Shown: positions 13,844 through 24,079 of the stretch, in pieces
Numbering within the stretch: the first letter of the stretch is position 1
Layout: each line of letters begins with the position of its first letter
Origin: Brachypodius melanocephalos
Taxonomy: Eukaryota > Chordata > Aves > Passeriformes > Pycnonotidae
DNA: 64,000 nt
Assembly: GCA_013398615.1 (NCBI GenBank)
Contig: VZSR01001685.1
Location: 50,114,293 to 50,178,292 of the forward strand
Direction: 5' to 3'
Translations under genes and position numbers: made by a program
The notes under the pieces: model-generated
What the model saw: the letters and a program-made list of their open reading frames with translations, nothing else
The model's database searches: none
Told to the model about the DNA's origin: nothing

Positions 13844-14578
13844 CAGAATCATAGAATGGCTTAGGTTGGAAGGAGAGGTGATCTTGTTCCAACACCCCTG
13901 CCACAGGAAGGGGCACCTTCCACTAGACCAGGTTGCTCAGAGCCCCATCCAAGCTAGCCTTGAATACTTCCAGAGATGGGACAACCACAACTGTTCTGGG
14001 GAGCCTGTTCCAGGGCCTCACCACTCTCAAAGTAAAGAATTTCTTCCTAATAGCTAATCTAAACCTACTCTTCTAGTTTGAAGCCACTCCCCCTTGTGCT
14101 GTCACCACTTGTTTAAAAGTCCTTCTCCAGTTCTCTCTTAACCCCTCTGGGTACTGGAAGATGCTTTAAGGTCACCCTGGAGCCTTCTATCCTCAACCCC
14201 ACCTCTCTCAGCCTGTCTTCACAGGAGAGGTGTTCCGGTCCTCTGATTATCTTTGTGACCTCGTCTGGACTCATCCCAGCAGGTCCCTGTTCTTCCTTTG
14301 TTGTGGACTCCACAGCTGGATGCAGCACTCCAGGTGCAGTCTCCAGAGCAGAGCAGGAGGAGAGAATCTCTCCCAAACCTGCTGCCCACAGAGCTTTTAA
14401 TGCAGCTCAGGACGGATTTGGCTCTCTGGGTGCAAGGGCACCTTGCTGGGATGTGCTGAGCTTCTTATCCATCAGCAGCCTCAACTGTTTCTCCTCAGGG
14501 CAGCTCTCAATCCCTTCATGCCCCAGCCTGTGTTTGTGCTTGGGATTGTCCCAATTCAGGTGCAGGACCTTGTAATTT
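13844..14578 (-). mobile_element. CR1 LINE 3' fragment, 5'-truncated
   Basis: The plus strand opens with the reverse complement of the CR1 3' terminus (AGAATCATAGAATGGCTTAG at 13845-13864) and then follows the CR1 3' UTR and the end of ORF2 backwards. Minus-strand translation gives ORF2 C-terminal pieces in several frames, such as KVLHLNWDNPKHKHRLG (about 14515-14565) and EHLSCEDRLRE (about 14210-14240). The reading frame is broken by indels, so no protein is made. Similarity fades near 14578, where the element is 5'-truncated, as nearly all CR1 copies are. CR1 copies end in a short ATTCTGTG-type repeat and not poly(A), as seen here. Confidence 0.93.
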
Positions 14579-17500
14579 CTAGTAAAGAAGCAACCTTTAG
14601 ACAGACAGCTGGATAGGCAGAGAGACATATCAAGAAATTGTGATCCTTGGGCAAGTGAGTGAAAAATTTTAGATTAGTTTTATTTTTTATAAAATGTCCC
14701 TTAGCAAGAATTGCATTTTTTTAAAATGTTTTTCATTTGTTAATAGTAATACCAGCCAGCAAGACATTCCAGGGTTTCATGGATGGATGGAGATTTCAAT
14801 ACACTCTGCATGGGCTGAATGAAGCAGAACAGAAATTGGCAAAATAGAGTTATTATCTTTGTTATTTAATATTCATAATGGAGTGGCAGACAATCTAACC
14901 AAGTTTATACTGCAGTAGTTTTTCAACTTAGTCTTTTTCAACAAATTTCTGCAGTCCGGATCTTACTGTCTAAATAAGGCACTGAAAAGTCTGATTGAAA
15001 GAAAGTTTAAGGCAAGAAATGAAGACTAAATAAAGTACACAACTTTCAGCCAGTCTGAGTTTCATTCTGAAGCTTTCCAGGTGTGAGGACACAGACAAAT
15101 CATCACATGAATGAACATGATTTTGACATTGGTGGGAGGACACTGACAGTTTGAAACCAGTCTTCCAAGGATGTTAGAGAGGAGCAGAAGGAGACAAATA
15201 TGCAGGAAATATTTTTGGGAATTCTCCAGTTCTCTAAAGCAAGAGAGGAGAGAAGGTGACACATTGTAGGAGTTGGTTGTGTGCCAGAGGAGAATGGTTT
15301 TGTTCTGTAGGACATCAAGTATCTGCTTTGGGTAGCTGCCCTGGATGTACCTAAGCCTGGGATGCCAAGCAAGTTTTAACAGCTAAAACTGCTTTAAATA
15401 TCCCATAAAGGGGACACTTCCATGTCAACTGTCATGCAAGAACTATAATTTCAGGGGGTTTTACTATTGAGGAACTTAAAGGGAAACAGAGGTTTGTACA
15501 TGTCATTGGAGAGCAAGTCCAAGCCAACATTCTGTTACTTTTTCTCTAATCCCATTGCTTGAAGACCTCTTCCAAAATAATCAAATTCCCTAGAGCAAGG
15601 ATTTTTCAGATATGTCTTCATTAGACCCCTTCCTAATTCCAGCTGCTTGATCATATTGATGTGGCCTGACAAAGTTATGTATAATTTTTACAAGTGGCAT
15701 AGTCTTCATTCTGACATATTTCTGAAGACACTTCTGTTCTGAAAACAGTTTCAGAGTTGAGTTACAGTTTAGAGGAGGAATGTTCTTCAGCAAAAAACCC
15801 AGCAACTTCAAAGTAATATTTTGTTTATATTCAGTCCTTTCTTCATGAGATTCACTTGAGCTTGTTTAACTTTGATGTAGATTCAGTTTCAAAGAATAAC
15901 GTTGGCTTAAGAATTAGAGTGAATTCAAAAGGGTGGCAGAGAGGTAGAGAAGAGATCTAGGCTGAGGAAAAGAGTTTTTCCTTCCTGACTTTTTAACTCA
16001 GTAAACTGAACAATTTCTCTTGTTTTTGTCATCTTTCAAATGAAACGGAAGCTGCTGAGTTTATATTTCAGTAAAGGACTAAACCACACAGCATTCATGC
16101 TTAAAAAGTATTTCTGCTCTACTTTGAAGGACTTGTTGCTTTTTATTTTCCCATAGGACAACAGATAAAACACTTGGTGCTGGCATTCCATGTGTGCATT
16201 CTCTGTTTTGAATGTCTGCCATTCCATTTTGATGATCCATAATATTTTAAGCATACACAGACTTTTCTTTCTAGACTAGACTCCTTTCTACACAGTACAC
16301 TCAATTGTCTCATGTTTTTAACTTTATGCAAGAGCTGTTCCATATGAGAAGTTGTTTTGGGAAATGCTTAAGGACACACAGAGCTGTCAGATTGACATTT
16401 TCTCATCTTAATTGTAATGTTTTCTAGACATTCTCCATGAGTCTAGACTTTTTTTTTTTAATTTTTTTTTAATTTATCTTCTCTGCATAAAATTTGACAG
16501 CCAGGATAGACTGAGGTCAGAATACAGTTGCTAAGATTAATGCATCTGCAATCAATCTCCATTAGAAAGCAAATGGCACTATTTTCAGATATTCTAGCCT
16601 GCTGCAGTTTTTGTTAATTTGGTTCTTTCTTGTGAAATTTAGCCTGAGGTGTAAGGACATTGCTGGCTACTCTCTCAAGTAGGTGTGGTTTTGTTAACAC
16701 TGTCTCCCATCATTGGGCTAGAGTATATCTCTGGCAAGGATGAAATTTTCCTCAATAACAGTGTTTGAGAAGTTCTACCATTCCCTACTACAAATATGCA
16801 TTTATTTCCAGCAGCATGTCTTTCATCCCAGTAAGGCCAAATGAGCTGCAGTCTCCAATATCCATTAAAGGATTGCTCTTTTTGACCACTATTTTTTTAA
16901 TGGGTAGTTCTAAAAGCTTTACAGCTCTGCCTACTTGAAATTGAAATAGCAACAAAAAAAAATTCTCAGAAATTAAAACAAGAAATTAGGTTTTTTAAGA
17001 CCTACTAGTATGCCCAGTTTTTATTTTATGATGAGAATGTTCTTTTTTTATTTCATCTATGAAATTGGCTTTGAGAGTGTGTTAGCTTTTGATACTTGAA
17101 GTTATACTAAAATACTTTCATTCATTCAAAACCAGGAACTTTCAAATTAAAAAATAAAACATGTTGGGATAAAAATAAAAGTTGATTTTCTTTGAAAAGT
17201 CACATTTATTATTAGACAGCATGAAATGGAAAAATAAGCCATCAGATGTTCTTAAATACATGTCTTCAGAAAAACAAGTATCAGATTGCTTATTGCAGTT
17301 TGTAGTCGTTCATATAAAAACAAAGACCATGCATTAAAACCTTGCAGAATGCAGCACACAAAACTTAAATCATTCCTTAAAGTTGCAAGAGGGATTTCAG
17401 GAATGAGGAAAAGAGTGGGCATAGGGTCAAACGACTTACCCACAGGCACACAAGAACTCTCTGTCACGGCTCTCACCCAGGCCTGGTTCTGCATGTCAAT

Positions 17501-17579
17501 TGTGTCCTTCCCTCATACTGCTTTGAGTCTGTATTTATACCAGCCATTACACATCCAGATAAATGCAGTGTGAAGTCAT
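14579..17579. other. AT-rich single-copy DNA, nothing recognised
   Basis: No exon, RNA gene or transposon was recognised. T-rich tracts occur at about 16449-16480. The longest open frames (under 100 codons, for example 17286-17573 plus) have no recognisable similarity. Confidence 0.5.
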
Positions 17580-17580
17580 A

Positions 17581-17612
<32 letters not shown>
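17581..17612. repeat. (TG)n(TA)n microsatellite
   Basis: Four TG units (17581-17588) run directly into twelve TA units, ending at 17612. Compound TG/TA tracts of this length are normally length-polymorphic. Confidence 0.95.
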
Positions 17613-17639
17613 CAAACATCTATATATTTGTTTCTCACA

Positions 17640-19040
17640 TTGTAAATTCAGAGAAACACACGTTTATTATTAATGTTGATTATGAGATAATACGCTGTCA
17701 CCGGGGATTGTGATGAGCAGCATCAAGGCAAGTCTATTGCTAGCATCCACAGTGGAATTTCTGCCAAGGAAATGTAATAAGGAAGACTGGGGGGAAATAA
17801 AAGAAGCAACAGCACCTGGTAGCATGAGGGGTGTGTGGGCTGGAAACACTGTCTTGGGAGATCAGCAGCTCTGCTTGTAGAGATGCAGTTTAGCCTGTCA
17901 TGTAGCTTTTTCTGGTAGTTTTCCTTTTGAAATGAATATTATGCTCATTACAGGTGAGCTGACACCTTTAAGGTTGAAGTTCCTTCTTACAAAATCAAGT
18001 GTAGTAAGCAGAAGTAAGAGAAGCTTTTTTGGAAATGCCTGTCAATAAGTCTTCACCTTGGCCAGGAAAAAGATGGAAAATATCTAAAATTCATCTTTGG
18101 TCTTTATACTTTGCCTGGTAGCAAAGGGATTTTTAATGCTATTTGTGTTGTTTCCACTTTCGCTCTGGAAATGAATTGGGATCAACATATTTATCTTTGG
18201 TCCCTAGTAAACCCTAAAGAGGAGTAATATTTGACTGCCTTTATCTCACCTTGTTATTGATAAGTGACCCCAGCTTTAACACTGACCATGGAAAACCATC
18301 ATTAACTTGGTAGTAATTAAGTTTTGAAGGATCTTAAATGACACTTAAGAAATCATGTAATGGAAAAAGCTGAAAAACTTATTATAGGCCCAGATATCAG
18401 TGGTTATATCACAACGTGTTATGCTCTCACTTCTTAAAATAGTGGCTTCCAGTCCCTAAATTGCATGAATGCTCTCTGCTAAGGTCCTGCTGGCTTGCCT
18501 TTCTTTAAAACAGCTGAATTGTCTGATTTTCAGGTATGGTTGGTTTGGTTCATAATAAAAAACAAGACATAAGAAAAGTCTCTAAAATGTACCTATTTAT
18601 TTCCTCTGCTCTGCAGAAGTATCCGTTCTGTCTATTCTGTTCCTGATGGATATTTGTCAAAGATGACCCCAAAAGTTTTCAAAGAATGGATTGTCTGCAT
18701 CACAAGAATGACCTTCCATGAACCCTGTAATATTTAATATAGGCAGTGGACTGAGTAAGATGGGCATTCTTCATGGTGTGAGTGCCATAAAATAATTTTC
18801 TGATTTGCCTCTAACAGGTTAGTTAAATAGTTCCTCACATTTTACTGAGACTAGGAATGTCAGTCCCCTAAGAAAATTAAGCCCCAGCTTTCAGTTATGT
18901 TTCATTGGGGTTTTATGAGTACCTATATCCTAATTTAAGTCTCTACTTGTCTCACAAAGATCCAAAGACACAGCAGCATGTGATGACAGAGGCTGAGATT
19001 AGGTATGGGTCAGTCTCAGCAAAACAGGAAGGAGGATAGT
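17640..19040. other. Single-copy DNA; 17650-17770 may be conserved non-coding
   Basis: No repeat or exon is recognised. The first 130 bases keep CpG sites in AT-rich context (for example TACGCTGTCACCGGGG near 17691-17706), which can mark constrained sequence because CpG decays quickly in neutral DNA. This is a weak indication only. Confidence 0.25.
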
Positions 19041-19045
19041 TAAAG

Positions 19046-19363
19046 TGGTGAGGGGGCTTTCTGTTTCAGCCCTTTCTCCACCTGGTTAGTTCGTGGGTTC
19101 CAATCCTGGCTGCCGCGTGGTTAGGCTTGGCAATGAAGAGACGGATTCTGCTGTGGTTAGGAAGATGTTTATTCCATCATGGATGGAGGGCAGAATGAAG
19201 GACTGGACCTCGGTTCACCCCTTATCTAAGTTCGGGTGCAACCTGACCCAGGGAGGTCTAGATCCAATGGGAAGTGTAGGAGGAGTGGTCTCAGGACATT
19301 AGGGTGATACCACCGGGGGTGTAGGCTGGGGGGTGTCAGGGGAAGGAGAGATAATCCATTACA
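19046..19363 (-). mobile_element. Short ERV LTR, probably solo
   Basis: A block of about 318 bp reads as an LTR on the minus strand. Its sense start is TGTAATGG (complement of 19356-19363), a polyadenylation signal AATAAA lies on minus (TTTATT at 19168-19173), and the sense end lies near 19046. A diverged second copy lies at 23436-23645 and shares exact runs such as GGATTCTGCTGTGGTT and AGGAAGATGTTTATTCC, which confirms a dispersed repeat and the left boundary to within a few bases. ATAGT occurs at 19036-19040 and 19364-19368 and may be the target-site duplication, which would put the left end at 19041. The copy lacks about 20 bp present in the other copy after the first GGGCTTTCTG. No internal retroviral sequence adjoins it. 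Confidence 0.75.
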
Positions 19364-19368
19364 ATAGT

Positions 19369-21280
19369 ACACATTTTTGATTATAAACTGCAACAGATAG
19401 TGATGATCTTCTTAATCCTTCACTTAACAGCTGTAAAATGGCAGCAAGATATTGATTTTCATCAACTCTGCCTCATTCATCAAATGTGTGCTGACCTATG
19501 AAGAAGCTTAGATGCACCCAACTTAGTACCGAAAGAAACTTTTGGACACAGTGGGGCTCAAACTCCTCTGTTTCATTGGAACTGGAGGTCATTGGATGAA
19601 CTGAAATTCAAGCAACTGCGAAAGGCCAGATGAAATCTGACTCACCTGTCCTGTGAATTACTGTTCTTTACTCTTTACAGGCACTTAAGTGCCAGTGGCT
19701 CTTAACTTCTGCATCCACCTAGAGGAGAAATCCCAAAGGAAGAACAGCACACAGGCTTTCATCAACCAGAAATCTCTTTGAGGACAAAACCTCTTCCACT
19801 GCTTTAATAAATCAAACCAACAACCACTGTTACTGGTTCTTATCTAGAAACCAACACTGACAGAAAATAGAATTTCATTAAGTAATCCACAGAACAAAAC
19901 TTTAGGGAACAGGAGCATTCATGAAAGGGGTCCAGACCACAGTGCAATCAAACACCAAAAATCAAAGCTGCTGTCTGTGTACTTGAATAAAATTTATTTC
20001 TTCATACAAGTTTTACCCCAAAATGGATGAAGTCACTGACAGTCTCTTGACAGCCACCAAAGAGAACCTGTGTGGAGGTAATGGACAGTGGAAGGGGAGG
20101 ATCAGAGCTGTGGGACCCTGTGGGCAATGTTCCTTCTGATTATGACATTGTAAATGTGATCAAATAAGAACTGGTGATCTGGGAACAGGTACTCAACAGC
20201 CACTCTTCCTTTCAGTTCTTTAGGCATTTTTTTGTCAGAGACAATGCTCAATTTATGTTTTGAAATGTACACAGAGATTTCTCTGGAATAAATATCATGG
20301 ACTTGTACATTACATTTTCAAGTAAAAACTAAAAGGAAGCAAAATACAAAATTGTCAACCTCTGAAAGTCTGCCTAAACTTTCATTGTGATGTATTGCCC
20401 TGGGAAAGCCTGCCAGGCTGTTTAACACCTTTATTGCTTGATCCTGGGAGCTCAATTTATTATTTACTGATCCTTCTCATATCATTGGTCATGACCACAT
20501 GTCTGCTTATATTATTCCTAACAGGTTTTCCCGCACACATTGGTTCAAAAATCAATCACTTCCTAGATCCATCATTTCTATCCTCCTTTTGGGCTACATG
20601 TCTCAAGTGCTAATCTGCCAGTGGCAGTATAATGCTGTTTACAGCAGCACCTGCTTTTGCCACATGAGGAAAGAAAGACTTGCCTCTTGTTTCTTCAGCT
20701 AAAGCACTGCAATAAATAGATGGCATGGACAAATAAATACATTTATCTCTCCAACAGTACAGGAGTTCCCTGTTGTACATTTATTTATGTTCTGCAAATT
20801 TTCACATGGTTTCACCATTCCTCTGGGAAGATGGTTCTTCAAAATATCAAATCATCAGTATTTGTTTGAATTACTGTCATTTTATACTACCTTGAGCTTA
20901 CTTTCATCCTATTACTTATACTCTTAAGTGATATTCTAAATCATTCTCATCCTCTTGTTGCTTATTCCTTTCTGTATTACATACCAAGATATGAATTTCT
21001 AGTTTTATTCATCATTCTTACTGTCCATTTATTACTTAAGGATTTTAACATATGCTTTTGGATAAATCTTTTGATGGTATGTTTTTTCACACTTAAATGC
21101 AAGGTATGGAGAATAATGTTTATGATAACACTGGCTTATTTTTCTGCCATATCTCTCTGCAAGAAACTGCACAATTTTTGTTATCTTTCTTAGAATTTCC
21201 GAGTTATTCTCTCATATAATATTGATGGTTATCTTATTGATTCTGTGAATTTAGAGACCTTTTTTTGTTCTATTTTGATA
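19369..21280. other. AT-rich single-copy DNA, nothing recognised
   Basis: No repeat family, RNA gene or exon was recognised. Open frames stay under 75 codons. Confidence 0.5.
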
Positions 21281-21830
21281 GAATCACAGAATCATTATGA
21301 TGAAAAAGACCCCTAAGATCATCAATTCTGAACATTAACTCAACACTTCAACCCAGCTGAGAAATCCCATATTCACCACTAAACCTTGTGACTCAGCACT
21401 ACATTTACACACATTTTAAATACCTCCAGCAAGGATGACTCCATCACATCCCTAAGAAGACTATTCCAAAGCTTGACAACCCTTTTGTTGATGAATTTTT
21501 TCCTAATATCCAGACTTTTGGCCAATTTCTCTTGTCCTGTCACTTGTTACTTGGGAGAAGAGACTGACCCCCACTTGTCTATCACCTCTTTTCAGAGAGT
21601 TGTAGGCAGTGATAAGGTTCTTCCCAAGCCTTCTTTTTTCCAGACTGAACACCCTCAGCTCCCTCAGCTGCTCCTGATCAGCCTTGTGCTCCAGACTCTT
21701 CCCCATCCCTGCTGCCCTTTCCTGGATATGCTCCAGCCCCTCAATGTCTTTATTGTTGTGAGTGGCACAGAACTGGCCTTAGTACTTGAGGCGTGGCCTC
21801 ACCAGTGTCAAATCCTACCCTTCTTTGCCA
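21281..21830 (-). mobile_element. CR1 LINE 3' fragment, older subfamily
   Basis: The plus strand begins GAATCACAGAATCATTATGA, the reverse complement of a CR1 3' end, and continues through the CR1 3' UTR and ORF2 end. The minus-strand frame 21503-21706 encodes the CR1-type C-terminal motif FSLEKRRLGKNLIT followed by LFSQVTSDRTR. The text differs clearly from the 13.84 kb copy, so it belongs to a different and more diverged CR1 subfamily. Frames are interrupted. CR1 similarity stops at about 21830, shortly before the terminus of the adjoining LTR at 21846. Confidence 0.9.
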
Positions 21831-21845
21831 AGTCTCTTAACTTGG

Positions 21846-23347
21846 TGTGATGGTTTTACATTGGCTGAATTTGTTTACTTCAATGCAAGATAGGACTTTT
21901 GGGAGGAAAAGGCAAAACAGGCCCAACTTAAAAGCAAAACAAATAGTTTATTAATGAAGACATTAAAAGAAGAAGAAAGAAAAAAAACACTAGATGAGAA
22001 CATTCAAAACCTTTCCTTTCTTTACAAGACTGGTTTCTATAAGCAATGTAAAGAGGCAAAACTTAAAACTCTAGGTCAGTACCACTTGTAAAATAGTCAC
22101 TCATTCAGTCTTTGAGAGGGAGAAGTCTCTCCTGTTATTTTTAGTAACTTCACACAATAGCAGCCCACCCAGGACATTTCTGCAATGTCTAACTTCCCAT
22201 ACCCATGTGGCCTTTTCCCTGACCACCAGTCGTAGACTGCAGATTAGGGTGGTATCAGGAAGAAAAACACAAATAAAATATCAAAGAACCTCAAAGGCAG
22301 AGTCCCTTATCCCAGAGAGCAGAGACGTTTTTTCACTTTTCCACTTGCAGGGGCTTCTTCTCATCTTTCTCTGTTCAAGCCTCTCATGGGATCACTAATT
22401 CACAATTCTTAGTTCAATATTCATACAGTAAATCACAGATACCTTTGCTTTAAAATCCACAAATCATTCCCCTAATGTGCATTGTCTACGATTTAAAGGA
22501 ATCAGTCTGTTACTGAAAACTTCCAGGAGATTTCAGCCTAAAAACTCAGGCAACTCGTCGTCTCTCTTACTTAAAAAAGTCACTTTTCATTAGACTTAGA
22601 TATCTTCATGTTGTCCCTTTACATATCCTTCTTTGTGTTCCTTTTTCATCTCAGAGGAAAGTTAAGAAAAAAGTCTCAATCTATGTTAAGAAAGAGTTAA
22701 ACTTGCCCGAGCCTGCTGTAGTCACATAGTTTCTGCCGCGGCAGTGCAACTAAAGTCATGCTGGTGGTACAAAGCGCACGAACAGCAGCAAGATCCCAGT
22801 CGTTAACCAGGCTGATGGATGCTTTTTTCTCTCATCACCTCTCGGGTTAGGAGTGCCTGCAGCCAGTGCCTGGACTCGGTTCAGCTCCGCCGTGGCCTCA
22901 GCCATGCGGCTGGGACCACCGAGCGGCAGCCTCGTTCCCTTCCCCCGCCAGCAGCAGGGGAAGGAAAGAGGGCTCTGCCCGCCGGGCCGCCCCCATCGCG
23001 TGAGGCAGAGGCCCTCACAGGCCCAGCCGGGCCCGGCCTGGCCACCACAGCCACTGCACGTTGTTACCTCATTGCCAGCCAGGAGAAGAAAGGGCCAAAC
23101 GAAACTCAGGCTGAGATTTTATATGGGTATTGCCAAATAGCTGCATTTCCTTCCTGAGTGGTCAAAACTACATGCCAGTCAGAAAACTGACCTCTGATAG
23201 GTCAGCCCACAACATTCGGGTAATTATGATCCATTTTCACACTTTCTCTGATGTTCACATCTTATTTGCTGCTTTGTCAGGCTATTATTGTGCTAAGTTT
23301 TGCACACAAAAGGCCTTTCCTTAAAGGAGATGCATTGGAGACTCACA
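21846..23347 (-). mobile_element. Long ERV LTR with a CpG-rich block (putative)
   Basis: The ends are TGTGA at 21846 and TCACA at 23347, an inverted repeat with TG...CA termini. Reading on minus, a candidate U3 of about 230 bp leads to a TATA box (TATAAAA, complement of about 23115-23121). A GC- and CpG-rich block follows at about 22730-23060, and an AATAAA signal (TTTATT on plus, 21947-21952) lies about 100 bp from the end. This order of TATA, then poly(A) signal, then TG...CA end fits an LTR. The 1.5-kb length and the 1.1 kb between TATA and poly(A) signal are unusual, so an internal insertion or another element type is possible. No matching target-site duplication was seen: the flanks are CTTGG and ACGAA. 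No retroviral coding sequence was recognised. Confidence 0.55.
22730..23060. promoter_or_regulatory. CpG-rich block inside the long LTR
   Basis: This is by far the most GC- and CpG-rich stretch of the window (for example CCGCCGTGGCC near 22890 and GCCCGCCGGGCCGCCCCC near 22978). It lies just downstream, in minus sense, of the TATA box at about 23115-23121. Such blocks occur in 5' leader regions of CpG-rich LTR promoters. The plus-strand frame 22819-23157 through it (112 codons) is a composition artefact. Confidence 0.5.
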
Positions 23348-23435
23348 ACGAATGTGGTTGGTTGACCTGGCTGGATACCAAATGCGCAGCAAAGCTGCTC
23401 TGTCACTCCTCTCCTCAGCTGGACAGGTGAGAGAA

Positions 23436-23745
23436 TGTGGAGCCGAGGGCTTTCTGCTACCGGCTAGCAGAGGTTTCTCAGCCCTGCTCCACTTGGAAGT
23501 TCGTGGGGTTCAATCTCTAAGCTGCCGCGTGGTCAGAGACTTGGTAAATGAAGAGAGGATTCTGCTGTGGTTTAGGAAGATGTTTATTCCGTGGGGATGG
23601 AAAGCAGAATGAAGCAGAATGAGAATCTGGACCTCGGTTCTCCCCNNNNNNNNNNNNNNNNNNNNNNNNNNNNNNNNNNNNNNNNNNNNNNNNNNNNNNN
23701 NNNNNNNNNNNNNNNNNNNNNNNNNNNNNNNNNNNNNNNNNNNNN
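23436..23745 (-). mobile_element. LTR of the 19-kb family nested in copy A, interrupted by a gap
   Basis: From TGTGGAGCC at 23436 to the gap at 23646 the sequence is homologous to the LTR at 19046-19363, in the same orientation and including the minus-strand AATAAA (TTTATT at 23583-23588). Left of 23436 and right of 23745 the surrounding LTR (copy A) is continuous when aligned to copy B, so this is a nested insertion. The rest of the insert lies in the 100-N gap. By comparison with the 19-kb copy, about 142 bp (equivalent to 19222-19363) plus one copy of the target-site duplication should be missing. Confidence 0.75.
23646..23745. other. Assembly gap, 100 N
   Basis: A run of exactly 100 N, the usual placeholder for a gap of unknown size. 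It falls inside the nested LTR. Frames that appear to cross it are not real. Confidence 1.
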
Positions 23746-24079
23746 TAAAGAAAGGCTCATGGGGTGAGGTAAGCACAGGAGATCACTCACCAGCTGTGGG
23801 CTTCACTTGGGTAAATTAGCTTAATTTATTACCAGACAAATCAGAGCAGAATAACAAGAAGTACAACCCAAACACTTTTCCTCTACCCCTCACTTCTTCC
23901 AGGCTCAAGTCCACTCTCAAATTCTCTACCTTCTTCCCATCAGAGGTACGGGGGCGCTGGGAATGGAGGCAGCAGTCAGTTCATTGTGTGTTGCTTTAGC
24001 TCCTCCTTCCTCCTTGGAAACAGGACTCCTCACACTCCTCTTCTCCTTACACTCTCCTCCTCTACAGGAGACAGTCCCC

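Larger units (their letters stand above)
23353..24079 (-). mobile_element. Truncated copy A of an avian ERV LTR, split by a nested LTR
   Basis: The left terminus TGTGGTTGGTTGACC at 23353 matches the left terminus of the next element (TGTAGCAGGTTGACCC at 24080). Both then run in parallel: GCTGGACAGG at about 23418 and 24146, ACTCACC or ACTCAGC regions, TTAATTTATTACC near 23822, and a C-rich ACCCCTCACTTC stretch near 23885. Copy A is interrupted from 23436 to 23745 by another LTR and a gap, then resumes. It stops at 24079, at the start of the second copy, so only the 3' part in minus sense is present. It keeps the minus-strand AATAAA (TTTATT at 23825-23830). The sequence agrees with my memory of a widespread avian ERVL-type LTR of about 1 kb. 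Confidence 0.75.

Noticed and set aside
22819..23157. GC-rich open frame and possible CpG-island gene start
   Set aside because: It lies inside an LTR-like element and opposite to its orientation; the composition alone explains the open frame.
23510..23819. Open frames running through the first gap
   Set aside because: They consist partly of N and are artefacts; the same applies to frames at 36810-37127.
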